A stretch of DNA of 64,000 bases from Sipunculus nudus. Lineage: Eukaryota; Annelida; Sipuncula; Golfingiida; Sipunculidae. The notes beneath the pieces were generated by a model. It worked only from the letters and a program-made list of their open reading frames with translations, ran no database searches and had not been told where the DNA came from. This document shows positions 1 to 10,699 of this stretch, piece by piece. Position 1 is the stretch's first letter, and every line of letters begins with the position of its first letter. The DNA is taken from the NCBI GenBank assembly GCA_026874595.1, contig CM049308.1, positions 97,747,124 to 97,811,123 on the forward strand, read 5' to 3'. The position numbers and the translations under genes are program-made.

Positions 1-1330
1 TTTATCAGGGCATAACATGTGAAGCAGTGCTTATCCTTAGATTTTTATCAGGGGCATGACGTGTGAAGCAGTGCTTATCCTTAGATTTTTATCAGGGCAT
101 AACATGTGAAGCAGTGCTTATCCTTAGATTTTTATCAGGGGCATAACGTGTGAAGCAGTGCTTATCCTTTAGATTTTTATCAGGGGCATGACGTGTGAAG
201 CAGTGCTTATCCTTTAGATTTTTATCAGGGGCATAACATGTGAGGCAGAACTTATCCTTTAGATTTTTATCAGGGGCATAACATGTGAAGCAGTGCTTAT
301 CCTAAGATTTTTATCAGGGGCATAACGTGTGAAGCAGTGCTTATCCTAAGATTTTTATCAGGGCATAACATGTGAAGCAGTGCTTATCCTTAGATTTTTA
401 TCAGGGGCATGACGTGTGAAGCAGTGCTTATCCTTTAGATTTTTATCAGGGGCATGACGTGTGAAGCAGTGCTTATCCTTTAGATTTTTATCAGGGGCAT
501 AACATGTGAAGCAGTGCTTATCCTTTAGATTTTTATCAGGGGCATGACGTGTGAAGCAGTGCTTATCCTTTAGATTTTTATCAGGGGCATGACGTGTGAA
601 GCAGTGCTTATCCTTTAGATTTTTATCAGGGGCATGACGTGTGAAGCAGTGCTTATCCTTTAGATTTTTATCAGGGGCATAACGTGTGAAGCAGTGCTTA
701 TCCTTTAGATTTTTATCAGGGGCATAACGTGTGAAGCAGTGCTTATCCTTTAGATTTTTATCAGGGGCATGACATGTGAAGCAGTGCTTATCCTTAGATT
801 TTTATCAGGGCATAACATGTGAAGCAAAGCTTATCCTTAGATTTTTATCAGGGGCATAACATGTAAAGCAGTGCTTATCCTTTAGATTTTTATCAGGGCA
901 TAACATGTGAAGCAGTGCTTATCCTTTAGATTTTTATCAGGGGCATAACGTGTGAAGCAGTGCTTATCCTTTAGATTTTTATCAGGGGCATAACGTGTGA
1001 AGCAGTGCTTATCCTTTAGATTTTTATCAGGGGCATGACGTGTGAAGCAGTGCTTATCCTTAGATTTTTATCAGGGCATAACATGTGAAGCAGTGCTTAT
1101 CCTTAGATTTTTATCAGGGGCATAACGTGTGAAGCAGTGCTTATCCTTTAGATTTTTATCAGGGGCATGACGTGTGAAGCAGTGCTTATCCTTTAGATTT
1201 TTATCAGGGCATAACATGTGAAGCAGTGCTTATCCTTAGATTTTTATCAGGGGCATGACGTGTGAAGCACTGCTTATCCTTTAGATTTTTATCAGGGGCA
1301 TAACATGTGAAGCAGTGCTTATTCTAGGAT
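1..1330. repeat. Satellite array, 43-45 bp unit
   Basis: About 30 head-to-tail copies of a unit that includes 'tttatcagggg', 'cataac', 'gtgaagcagtgcttatcc' and 'tagatt'. Length varies between 43 and 45 bp because of one- or two-base indels (ggg/gggg, ctta/cttta), and there are recurrent A/G variants (cataaca/catgacg). The array runs off the left edge, so its full size is unknown. The last unit carries 'attctagg' instead of 'ccttag' and ends where a family A element begins inside its T-run. A remnant recurs at 2488-2560. No gene is seen in it. Confidence 0.97.
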
Positions 1331-2487
1331 TTTTAGCTCAGCTAACTATAAGTCATCTGAGCTATAGTCGTGGTCCATTGTCCGTCGTCTGTCCGTCTGT
1401 CTGTCCATCTGTCCGTCTGGATGTCTGTCCGTAACACTGGCACGTTTTGACACCATTGGACCTACGAATCTGAAATTTGCCACACAGTTAGATGTCCCAA
1501 AAATCTCCTACCATGCCGAAAATTGGGTCAATAGGACTTTGTTCCTTCGAGATATTAAGGAAAAACCTCAATTTTTTATTAGAAATCTTTTTTCACACTT
1601 CAGGACTGCCTAATATCAAAACCACTCATCTGGTTTTCTTCATATTTACCATAAATATTCCTGTATATAGTTCCTATATACATGCCAGAAATTAAGTCAG
1701 TATTATTTAATTTTAAAAAGTTATGGGCCCAAACATAATGGACTTTGTAAAAAAATCAGGAAAGATATTTGGTCACTTAAGACCAAAAGTGTTAAAGGTA
1801 GGGACTTTTTTTCAGTATAAAAATTTTAATTGATCAAAATTTAATTATATACCAAAAATTAGATCAAAATCTGGTTTTTTTTTAAATATTGGCAAAAATA
1901 TAAAATTGGTACCTTAAATTTTGCCCAAGTTTGACCATGGCACGTTTTTTTTCCTGTAAGTACTGTGGATTTAATTTTCACAGCATGTTTTTGTTAGCAT
2001 TTTGTCTGTTAACACCGAAAATTTGAAACCAGTTGATCAAAAACTGTAGATTTTATTCAAGTTTTCAAGCACCATGTCACATCAAGTTTACATCAAGCTA
2101 GTGTTATGCAGTTTGCTAGAGCTCAGCTCCCCAGCTTCAGCTCTAGGTTCCTTTAATTTAGCATACAGTTAGATGTCTCCAAAATCCCCTACCATGCCAA
2201 GAATTTTATCACTAGGACTTAATTCCTTCGAAATATTAATGAAAAACTTCATTTTTCCATTAAAAACCCATTGTTACACTGTAAGACTGCCTAATATCAA
2301 AACCACTGATCTGACTTTGATCATATATAATATACATATTTTTCTATACATTCGCTATGCACATGCCAGAAATGATGTCAGTATTGCGTAATTGTTTTAA
2401 GTTATGGGCCCAAACATAATGCACTTTTTAAAAAAATCAAGAAATATATTTACTCCCTTAACAAGAGGATTGCTGAAGCTACATCCC
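1331..2487 (+). mobile_element. Family A (Helentron-like) copy A1, 3' truncated
   Basis: It starts with 'tttttagctcagct', followed by 'ctataagtcatctgagctatag', a GTCC/GTCT microsatellite (1378-1430), and the conserved stretch about 'ggacctacgaatctgaa' and 'ttccttcgagatattaagg' shared by all family A copies. A second, related unit begins near 2110. The usual 3' end (palindrome gacccatgggtc) is missing; sequence returns to the flanking 45-bp satellite at about 2488. The copy therefore sits inside the satellite, in its T-run. Small open frames here are not conserved in length and are not credible genes. Confidence 0.75.
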
Positions 2488-2560
2488 TCTAGCTTATCCT
2501 AGGATTTTTATCAGGGACACAACATGTGAAGCAGTGCTTATTCTAGGATTTTTATCATAG
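2488..2560. repeat. Remnant of the 45-bp satellite
   Basis: Two partial units ('cttatcctaggatttttatcaggg', 'cacaacatgtgaagcagtgcttattctagg') continue the array at 1-1330 on the far side of family A copy A1. Confidence 0.85.
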
Positions 2561-2579
2561 TCAGGTGGCTTAGCATCAG

Positions 2580-3590
2580 ATTTGGACCATATTGTTACAG
2601 ACCAGATATAAGCACCAAAGTCTGTTTTTAGGTAGAGTACAACAAAACAGGTGATTTCAAAGGGGGTGCCCTCATGAAGTACCTACGAGATAAGTTTCAG
2701 AGCCTGAAAACCATCGGCGCCTTGTGTATCACAGTACCCTCTTTTCGCATGAAAATAAAGAGGGGTAGGGAAGGAAAAATTCCCTTATATCCATTACGAT
2801 TAATGAAATATAGTAAATTATATACCAAAAGAATGCCAAAGTGAGTTCTTTCTATCATTACCATTTACATTGTTATATTATACACCTGTAGCCCTAAAAA
2901 TGTAGAATGATCAAGTGACCTCCGGGACTGAGGTAGCGACCATTAAAATAAGATATTAAGTGTTTAAAAGAGAAAAAGGGGAAAATATTTTTCTTGTTTA
3001 CTATTGTTGAGTTTGTGATTTGATTTTTGGGAAAGTATTAAATGTTTATAATAACGGATATTTCCCTCAGCGGCTACTAGTGATTGAACTGAATATGACC
3101 GATAAACCATATTTCCATTCAAGAGCAACCTAAAGTTCATAGTTTTATTTGTTCTTGTTATTCATCTTGTTATTCATTGCAACAGATCTCTGTAAATCGT
3201 TGTAAATTCAAAATGTAAACTTCTGGGACAGCACGAATTTTTATCAGAATTATTCTGTTAACTATCATAGTCGCCATGTTACAAGAGTGCAAGCACATTC
3301 CTGAAAATATGTTGATAAATTACCACTTATACATCACCTGTTTCAAAATTCACTACAAATTGAAATATTATAAAAAAAATAAAATCCTTTAGACTGCTTT
3401 AACAAATAAATTGTTCATATTATCAAAGCCAAAAGGTTACAGTGCAGTATATTAGTTGTACTGGCACATTCTGGAACACAACTTGGGTAGTTGGACCATA
3501 TCGTTACAGATTGGATAAAAGCACCAAACCTTGTAGGTGGATAGAGTACATCCAGGCAGTTGATTTTAGAGGGGGTCCCCAGGTAAAGTA
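2580..3590. repeat. Pair of diverged direct repeats
   Basis: A block of roughly 110 bp at about 2585-2700 ('ttggaccatattgttacaga', 'agcaccaaa', 'gagggggtgcc'-like) recurs diverged at about 3490-3590 in the same orientation. The 780 bp between them is AT-rich and shows no exon, RNA gene or recognisable domain. The pair may be one dispersed family or the edges of one degraded element. Confidence 0.5.
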
Positions 3591-4010
3591 CATATATATC
3601 CTAACCCTTACCAAAAATTTTATAAGTGCCATATATGTTAAAGTTATATGACACATATTTGTGCCTTATAAGTCCCTTATATCTCCCCTTATAACTCACA
3701 TATATTTCACATATATGGCACATATGGATTTTATATGCAAATGAGGTAGGAGCCATATATGTGACATGTATGTGACACATATGTCACTTATAAGGCAGTC
3801 CAACATATGTTCCTTATAAATGACATATAACTGATATAAGTCACATATATTTGCCATATATGTGCCTTATAAGTGCCATATATGTGCCTTAAAAGGGACA
3901 TATAACTGACATATAAATCCCATATATGTGCCATATATGGGTCTTATAAGTGCCATATATGTCCCTTATAAGTGAGATATAACTAACATATAAGTCCAGT
4001 ATATGCACCC
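3590..4010. repeat. Array of near-palindromic words (cttataag / catatatg)
   Basis: About 420 bp made almost entirely of alternating 8-12 bp words such as 'cttataag', 'acatatat', 'catatatgtg' and 'ataactgacatata', each nearly its own reverse complement. Spacing is irregular, so it is not a clean tandem repeat. The same words occur at 6940-7150 and 53935-54220, where they form the right-hand part of element X, so this may be an expanded end of that family. Confidence 0.7.
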
Positions 4011-6518
4011 TCTGTGCTGTTCCTCGATAGCCTAATTGTTGTCTGTTATATGTTCTGTTTTGAAAGGTGTTTACTCTTCTTCATGCCACAAGGAATTAAG
4101 GTAGATGCTAGAAATTAAGGTTTGTGTGTGTGGGCTTGCTGCCCAGCACTGTGCAGCTCCTTGAAAACCAAGCCGGCCTGCAGTCACACTAGGGGTCTTC
4201 AACTTCATACAGTCCTTCAGTGGGCACAAACACATGAAACGTTAAAGTATGAAAACACAATATCCAAAATAAATATTTATTTACACATTTGTAAACTGAA
4301 AATTACATTTTCATTAGATTCTTAAAACTCCTTGGTTCAGTCAGACTTGAGAGTGATGTAATTTTAGGGAATGAAGGCTGGAAGGAGATAAGACACGCTT
4401 GCCACATTTCAAATCCTTTTCAGTCCCTTCTTGTTGGTCCTGCAAAAACAAATGTCACCAGTCTATGTATACAGATACTATCATTATTGCTCAAGTGAAT
4501 TATTTAATTAAATAATTTCAAAAGATAAACTGTAGAAATTGATTCTTAGGAGTACTTTTCTTCACATTTACATTAGCCTAATATCTAAAGGCTATATAAT
4601 AATGAAATACTTACAGACACAAGTCAAAAAAAAGAAAACAGCTAGTATATTTTACTGAAATTACATCTACTCTCTAGATGGGGTTTTTAATGGGAGAGAA
4701 CAGGGAATGGTTCACATTTCTGTTTTGTCAACAGGCCTGTTGAACTTTTATGATTACAGGTAAATATAGTTGAACTTCTCAATTACAAATACTGGTTGAT
4801 TGTTAACAGTTATAGAGAGTATATACTAACATTACAGATAAGCAGACACTGTGGCCAAAAGATGCTCATAGTTCCTCTGTCTAAACACAATTTTAACATG
4901 TAAGCTGTCATATATATCCAATATGCATAACTGTTAGCCACCAAAGTTGCAGGTGTCACTTTAAAAAACGGCATGCTCCAGCTATTTGATTGACAAAAAC
5001 AAAAACTTATAAATCATAACATTGTCCATTTTATAAAAGCTTTATTTACATGTTATCTTTATATGAATATGCTTACCAGAGGCTGGAGATGTCTATGCTT
5101 TCCTTTTACTTTCAGCACCATTTCTTCATAATGGTTCTGTGAAATGTAAAGAAATTACAAATCATAGAAACAAAGGTTGTTGAAAATCAATAATTACTAG
5201 AATACAGGTAGTCGACAAGCGACTATGTGTATCCGCCTAAATCAGAGAGGTACGGGTGAAGTGGTGATAGGATATAGAGGTTAACGCAACCTGTCATATC
5301 AACAAAAAAATCTATCCAAGATGTATACACATGCAAAATTTCATGTGAATAAGTCCAACCACTGCAGAGGAAAGGTCAGAGGTCAAAACAAAACTGGGCG
5401 CAGCAGTTCACATGTGACCCGAACATAATCCCGGGTTTCGTAAAATTCAGCCCAGCAGTTTTGGAGGAGTTCTCCTGACACCTGCGGTGGCAGCAGCCAT
5501 GGATTGAAAACATATTCTCCGCAAAACTCTGTTTTGGCGGATACAATTATAAAGAACATGGAATTGTTCATATTTTGACTTTTAAGTACACAAATATACA
5601 TAAAACAAGGTCAGTCTTACATTAAATAAAGTACAGTTATGATATATTGGTGGTCAGAAATGTCCTGAATGATGTCTGACATTTTAGGGTGAAGTGGCAC
5701 TGTTACTTACTTATAAGTATAATCATGGCGTACAAATCCCTCTTTGGATTAACCTGTAAATAGAATTTGTTTTTATTTCTCATTGGAAATCAAAATAGTG
5801 CCAAATGAAAACATCTGATCCTTAATGAAAAAAGTCCCATTTCATCATGCTTTTCCTTTTGTAAAGCAAAGTGTTATCTCAGATGAAACCTTAAAGAGAA
5901 ATAGTCAGAGGAATGAGCCCTTTAAACAAAGTGCTATTAACATTTGTATGAGGGTCCTGGACCTTCTGATGTCACATTCTGATGAAATTCATACAAATAA
6001 ATGGCTTTATCGATTGTTGTGAAATCCATAGTGTATTTATGGGTCAATATATTTATATCAGTGGTGTTTACTGCACAAAGAAATGAATGCTCTTTCTGAT
6101 TTTGTCAATGCAAATGTTTACAGGGGAACACTGGGTCCTTGGGCCCTTGTTTTACCATAGGTTCACAGCCACTCATTTTAATGATTGCTGTCCTGATAAA
6201 TGAAAAGTAAATATAGATATAATCATGAATCAAGTAATATACTGATTAACATTTAAACAAAGTTATTTAAGACGCACACATTTTGTTACATTTCATTCAC
6301 CAATTTTTAGGAACCTGGTTTTTATATACTTGGATGACAGGTATAAGGGCATATTACATACCCAATTAAAGCTTAATTTATAAGCATTTGTGTGATTTAC
6401 TCCAAAAGTAAAAACTACTTGACTAGTGGAAATGCAAAGTACAGCAAACCTCTCTTAAATTTTATCAAGCACTGGTTGGTGAAGTCTTTTTCTGAAATAC
6501 ACATTATATATTTGCAGG
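4011..6518. other. Unassigned AT-rich sequence
   Basis: No gene, RNA or intact element is recognised. One segment (5350-5525) is repeated elsewhere and is listed separately. PP5 TPR exons, expected upstream of the first exon found, were looked for here and not seen. Confidence 0.5.
5350..5525 (-). repeat. Diverged dispersed segment also at 39510-39655
   Basis: Read on the minus strand this matches 39510-39655 (plus strand) over about 140 bp, including 'gagaactcctc', a long shared run 'ggtcacatgtgaactg' and 'gacctctgacctttcctct'. Both copies are open over part of this length and share peptide features such as '(V/Q)VTCEL', but the surrounding frames are broken. I read it as an old dispersed element, possibly carrying an ancient exon; its identity is unknown. 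Confidence 0.55.
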
Positions 6519-7160
6519 GCAAACCACCATGAGTGAAAGTCATCTTTATGCTTCATCTGGTTAAAACATGCAAAAGTAATGCAAGAGTACTCACCAATGA
6601 AACATTTTCAGCAATAAATGTCCTTTCTGGTTGACAAAACACATACACCTCCAAGCTCAGGAGTAATGGCTCAGACAGCATTATACAATACTGCATGGGT
6701 ACAGTCAGCTAGAGTTCAGTGAATTCACAGCTGAATCTTGTTTTCTGTGACAGTCCTAATATACACCAAAGTCTGAGGAAGCTGGTTATTTTGATACCCA
6801 TAATATTATACTTCTTCAGTAAATACTTGATTAAAATTAATTTTGTTTGAAAACCTTGGAGTTGGGACTTAGAAGTTTATGCAGCATTTATGTTCCTTTT
6901 GGAAAATCCTATCTTGCAGAAGAATTAACCCCAAAGTATACAAACTTATAACTGACATATATAGAGCTCCTTAATGTGCACATTCCCTTACATCTCCCAT
7001 ATAAGTCACATTTAACTGAAATATACAGAATGGCTTCATGTGCAGCTCCCTTATAACTGAAATATAACAAACATACAACTCCCTTATAACTCACATTTAA
7101 CTATGCCTGACTAAACATATAGCGGCAATATAAATATAACTCCCATACATAGCACATGAA
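6519..7160. mobile_element. Element X, copy 1
   Basis: From 'accatgagtgaaagtcatct' through 'acatgcaaaagtaatgcaag', 'gagttcagtgaattcacagc' and 'gaagctggttattttgatac' to an array of 'ataactgacatata'-type words. The same left part is at 50576-50845 and the same right part at 53755-54220, where the copy splits the reverse transcriptase of an LTR retrotransposon. Here the two parts are contiguous. No terminal repeats or coding capacity were recognised, so the class is unknown. Confidence 0.65.
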
Positions 7161-8158
7161 CGGATGATGTAACGTTCTAACCTAAAGCTGGCTACATTTA
7201 ACCTTTAAACTGGTTTTGGTCATATTAACTGCAACAGATGTTGGATATATTTAAAGTGTTCTTAATATTGTATATTGATAAAATAAAAATGAAATGTAGA
7301 TTTAACCGACTTTACCGCGTTCCCTTCATTGTTGTAAAGGTCTGTTAACGTTTTGTTATCCTGCTATTGTTGACTCTGGCCTGCTGAATGGGCACCGGAG
7401 GAATTGACCTAATAATTCTTACACAATTTGGTGTTTTTGTTCGATATGTAAAGATAATTACGTTTAGTTAGCTGACTATTTGGACATTTGAAAATATTAT
7501 GTTTCTTGCCTACAAAACTTAAGACTCATGATAACATGACAGTCTCATCATCATAATACATCATCAGCATATTCATTTTACCTACATGAATAATTATAAA
7601 CAATATTGTAAATGAAGTCAGACATTTTATTCAGTGCAAAAAACATTTAGTATGAACTAGTTCTTTTTTTGTGAATAAAATGTAAATAAATACTGTACTC
7701 TTTGATTTAGTCTTTTCCTGGCAAATTGAAGTTGAAATTAAGAAAATAATTTAATAATAAATCAATAATTAGTTAGTTATATAAAATTATCATCGATGTA
7801 AGTATTTATTTGAATATATCGTACAAACCATAATCCACTCTCAACCCATAAAAGTACAGCTACAGTTGACTAAATGCCACTGGAAGCTCCATCGTATTGA
7901 GCACTTGATCTAAATTGCTACGGTCGATAATTTTACTGCAATTTATCAATTTCTTGGAAATGTTATTATTCCAAACATACATAATACCAAACAGAGGTTC
8001 AAGAATCGCCCTTTAGCTTTTTATATACTCAATAAGTTCATGGATTTGCTTGTAGGCCTGCTCCCTCCTGATAGATATTATGTTGGATAAATGTAAACAA
8101 ATATTGCTTTATGACACATTTTCATTATCGAATTTACATTATATTATGATCAAGATGT
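7161..8158. other. Unassigned AT-rich sequence
   Basis: About 1 kb with no recognisable gene, repeat boundary or RNA. Open frames are all short and the base composition is strongly AT. Confidence 0.5.
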
Positions 8159-8166
8159 ATTTGTGC

Positions 8167-8706
8167 CTGGGATGGGGCCAGGTACTTGTACCTGTACCTG
8201 TACCTGTACCTAGGTACACATTTCAGAGTACCTGTACCTGTACCTGCCGGTCATGAGTAGGAAGTACCTTGTACCTGTACCTGTACCTGGTACAAGGTAC
8301 TCCAGGTACATTTTCATATTTTCATTTTTTTAAGTTTTTTCCTCTTTAAGTATTAAAATTGATTACCTGTAGTGTAAAATAATCAGCAAGCCATCAGGGA
8401 GATAATATACTTTATACATATATTTAGAATTTACTTTAGCAAACAACTTCATTACTGTTTGATAGAAAAAAAGGCATGTTAACTTGCATATATATGTGAA
8501 TTTATGCCGCTATTATTATCTTCAAAAACGTCTTTGAAGTGATCATAAAATAAATGTACCTGTACCTGTGCCTAGGTACTTTCTAAAGTACCTGTAACTG
8601 TACCTAGGTATTCTGTGAAAATCAATTACCTGTACCTGTACCTGGCGATTCACAAGTACCTGTACCTGTACCTAGGTACATTTACTTGTTTCTGGCCCCA
8701 ACCCTG
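8167..8706. mobile_element. hAT-type MITE with GTACCT hexamer arrays
   Basis: Flanked by a perfect 8-bp target duplication ATTTGTGC (8159-8166 and 8707-8714). Ends are inverted: left ctgggatggggcc, right ggccccaaccctg. Just inside each end lies an array of the hexamer GTACCT (about 8188-8320 and 8555-8690) punctuated by the palindrome gtacctaggtac. 8-bp duplications and CAGGG-type ends are typical of the hAT superfamily. At 540 bp it has no transposase and must be non-autonomous. A larger element with the same kind of ends is at 36598-38268. Confidence 0.88.
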
Positions 8707-8984
8707 ATTTGTGCCCTGATAATTAATGTTCAAAGCAGTGGACAATTCAATAAGTTGTTTCAATCACCTTGGGTCTTCGTAAGTACGACTTCAGATATAG
8801 CTTTCAAAATGGATGGTTTCACTGGAAATGGTATATATATACTATAGTATATTCCCTATATATTTTAATGATGTGGGTGTTAATCTTTATAATCCTAACC
8901 ATTATGCAATTTAATTTGTTATTCAAATGACATATTTCTTAACTTCTCCATTATTTTCACTTCAGAACACGGGGCCATTTAAAC

Positions 8985-10204
8985 ATACAGAGGAATCATG
9001 GCTTGGACCTAAGTATGATTGTTGATGTTATCTTACTTATCCATTACAGGTATAGAGGATGACTATAAGGAATCATGGCTTGAAGCTAAGTATGATTGTT
9101 GATGTTATCTTACTTATCCATTACAGGTATAGGGGATGACTGTGAGGAACCATGGCTTGAAGCTAAGTATAATTGTTGATGTTATCTTACTTTTCCATTA
9201 CAGGTATAGAGGATGACTATAAGGAATCATGGCTTGGACCTAAGTATAATTGTTGATGTTATCTTACTTATCCATTACAGGTATAGGGGATGACTTTAAG
9301 GAATCATGGCTTGAAGCTTAGTATGATTGTTGATGTTATCTTACTTATCCATTACAGGTATAGACAATGACTATAAGGAACCATGGCTTGAAGCTAAGTA
9401 TAATTGTTGATGTTATCTTACTTATCCATTACAGGTATAGAGGATGACTATGAGGAACCATGGCTTGAAGCTAAGTATAATTGTTGATGTTATCTTACTT
9501 TTCCATTACAGGTATAGAGGATGACTATAAGGAATCATGGCTTGAAGCTAAGTATAATTGTTGATGTTATCTTACTTATCCATTACAGGTATAGGGGATG
9601 ACTTTAAGGAATCATGGCTTGAAGCTTAGTATAATTGTTGATGTTATCTTACTTATCCATTACAGGTATAGACAATGACTATAAGGAACCATGGCTTGAA
9701 GCTAAGTATAATTGTTGATGTTATCTTACTTATCCATTACAGGTATAGAGGATGACTATGAGGAACCATGGCTTGAAGTTAAGTATAATTGTTGATGTTA
9801 TCTTACTTATCCATTACAGGTATAGGGGATGACTTTAAGGAATCATGGCTTGAAGCTAAGTATAATTGTTGATGTTATCTTACTTATCCATAACAGGTAT
9901 AGACAATGACTATAAGGAACCATGGCTTGAAGCTAAGTATAATTGTTGATGTTATCTTACTTATCCATTACAGGTATAGAGGATGACTATGAGGAACCAT
10001 GGCTTGAAGCTAAGTATAATTGTTGATGTTATCTTACTTATCCATTACAGGTATAGGGGATGACTGTGAGGAACCATGGCTTGGACCTAAGTATAATTGT
10101 TGATGTTATCTTACTTTTCCATTACAGGTATAGAGGATGACTATGAGGAACCATGGCTTGGACCTAAGTATAATTGTTGATGTTATCTTACTTATCCTTT
10201 ACAG
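8985..10204 (+). repeat. 77-bp array copying the PPP5 intron/exon border
   Basis: Fifteen exact-length 77-bp units (9050 to 10204, 15 x 77 = 1155) preceded by a partial unit. Each contains the intron end 'cttacttatccattacag' and then 'gtatagaggatgacta', the first bases of the PP5 exon at 10205, with similarity running about 33 bases into the exon before 'ttgaagctaagtat' returns to intron. Variants (gaggat, ggggat, gacaat) alternate in a way that suggests higher-order duplication. Every unit holds an AG acceptor, and the AG is followed at once by GTATAG, a donor-like sequence. The copies are not open for more than about 15 codons. Confidence 0.95.
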
Positions 10205-10326
10205 GTATAGAGGATGACTATGAGGGACCACGGCTGAGTGATGGTAAAGTTACAGAGGACTTTATGAAGCAGCTTATGCAACACTTTAAGGACCAAAAGA
10301 AATTACACAGGAAATATGCATACCAA
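10205..10326 (+). CDS. PPP5C: PP5 (serine/threonine phosphatase 5) exon, linker to catalytic domain
   Basis: The 122-bp exon follows 'cctttacag' and ends before the donor 'gtgagt'. It encodes two bases of a split codon and then 40 residues containing IEDDYEGPRLSDGKVT and KDQKKLHRKYAYQ. In animal PP5 this is the start of the phosphatase region after the TPR domain (human has IEDEYSGPKLEDGKVT and KDQKKLHRKCAYQ). PP5 is a PPP-family phosphatase that binds HSP90 through its TPR repeats and acts in cytosol and nucleus. The last codon is complete (phase 0), fitting the next exon at 22603. Its acceptor is the last of 16 copies of the same border. Introns either side are crowded with repeats, yet the frame is intact, so I take it as a functional exon. 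Confidence 0.94.
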
Positions 10327-10699
10327 GTGAGTGCCACACTCAGCCTAGTTGACCTTAATGGAGAGCTGTTTGGACTAAATGATTTCCATTGTCTTTCTTA
10401 GCAGCCATTAACATGTTTTATAAATGTTGGTGCTTGAAAATTAAAATTGAAAACCCTGTCTGCATTAGCATGTGGTGTTGAAGAAGTCAGTCTCACCAGT
10501 TGTTCAGAGCTGTGATCTTTCAGCATTATATGCCCTTTATGCATGGCATTCCTACTGAAGGGCAAATTTATCAACAATCACTGAATAAAATATCCAAGAT
10601 ATTTTCATCCTTGTTATTCACAAATACTTGCTAAAAATTAAAATTATAATTTAAAATTTATAAGACTAATGGGATTTATGGGACTGTCACCTTTCTTGA
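10327..10699. other. PPP5 intron, unassigned part
   Basis: The first 370 bp of a 12.3-kb intron (10327-22602). It begins with a strong donor (gtgagt); nothing else is recognised before family A copy A2. Confidence 0.6.

Noticed and set aside
1-1330. CRISPR-like look of regularly repeated units
   Set aside because: The units are head-to-tail with no unique spacers, and the context is an animal genome. The same applies to the 77-, 54- and 37-bp arrays.
1-9000. Upstream PP5 exons (TPR repeats)
   Set aside because: I looked for TPR-coding stretches and the segment just before IEDDYEG with flanking AG/GT and found none; they probably lie left of the window.
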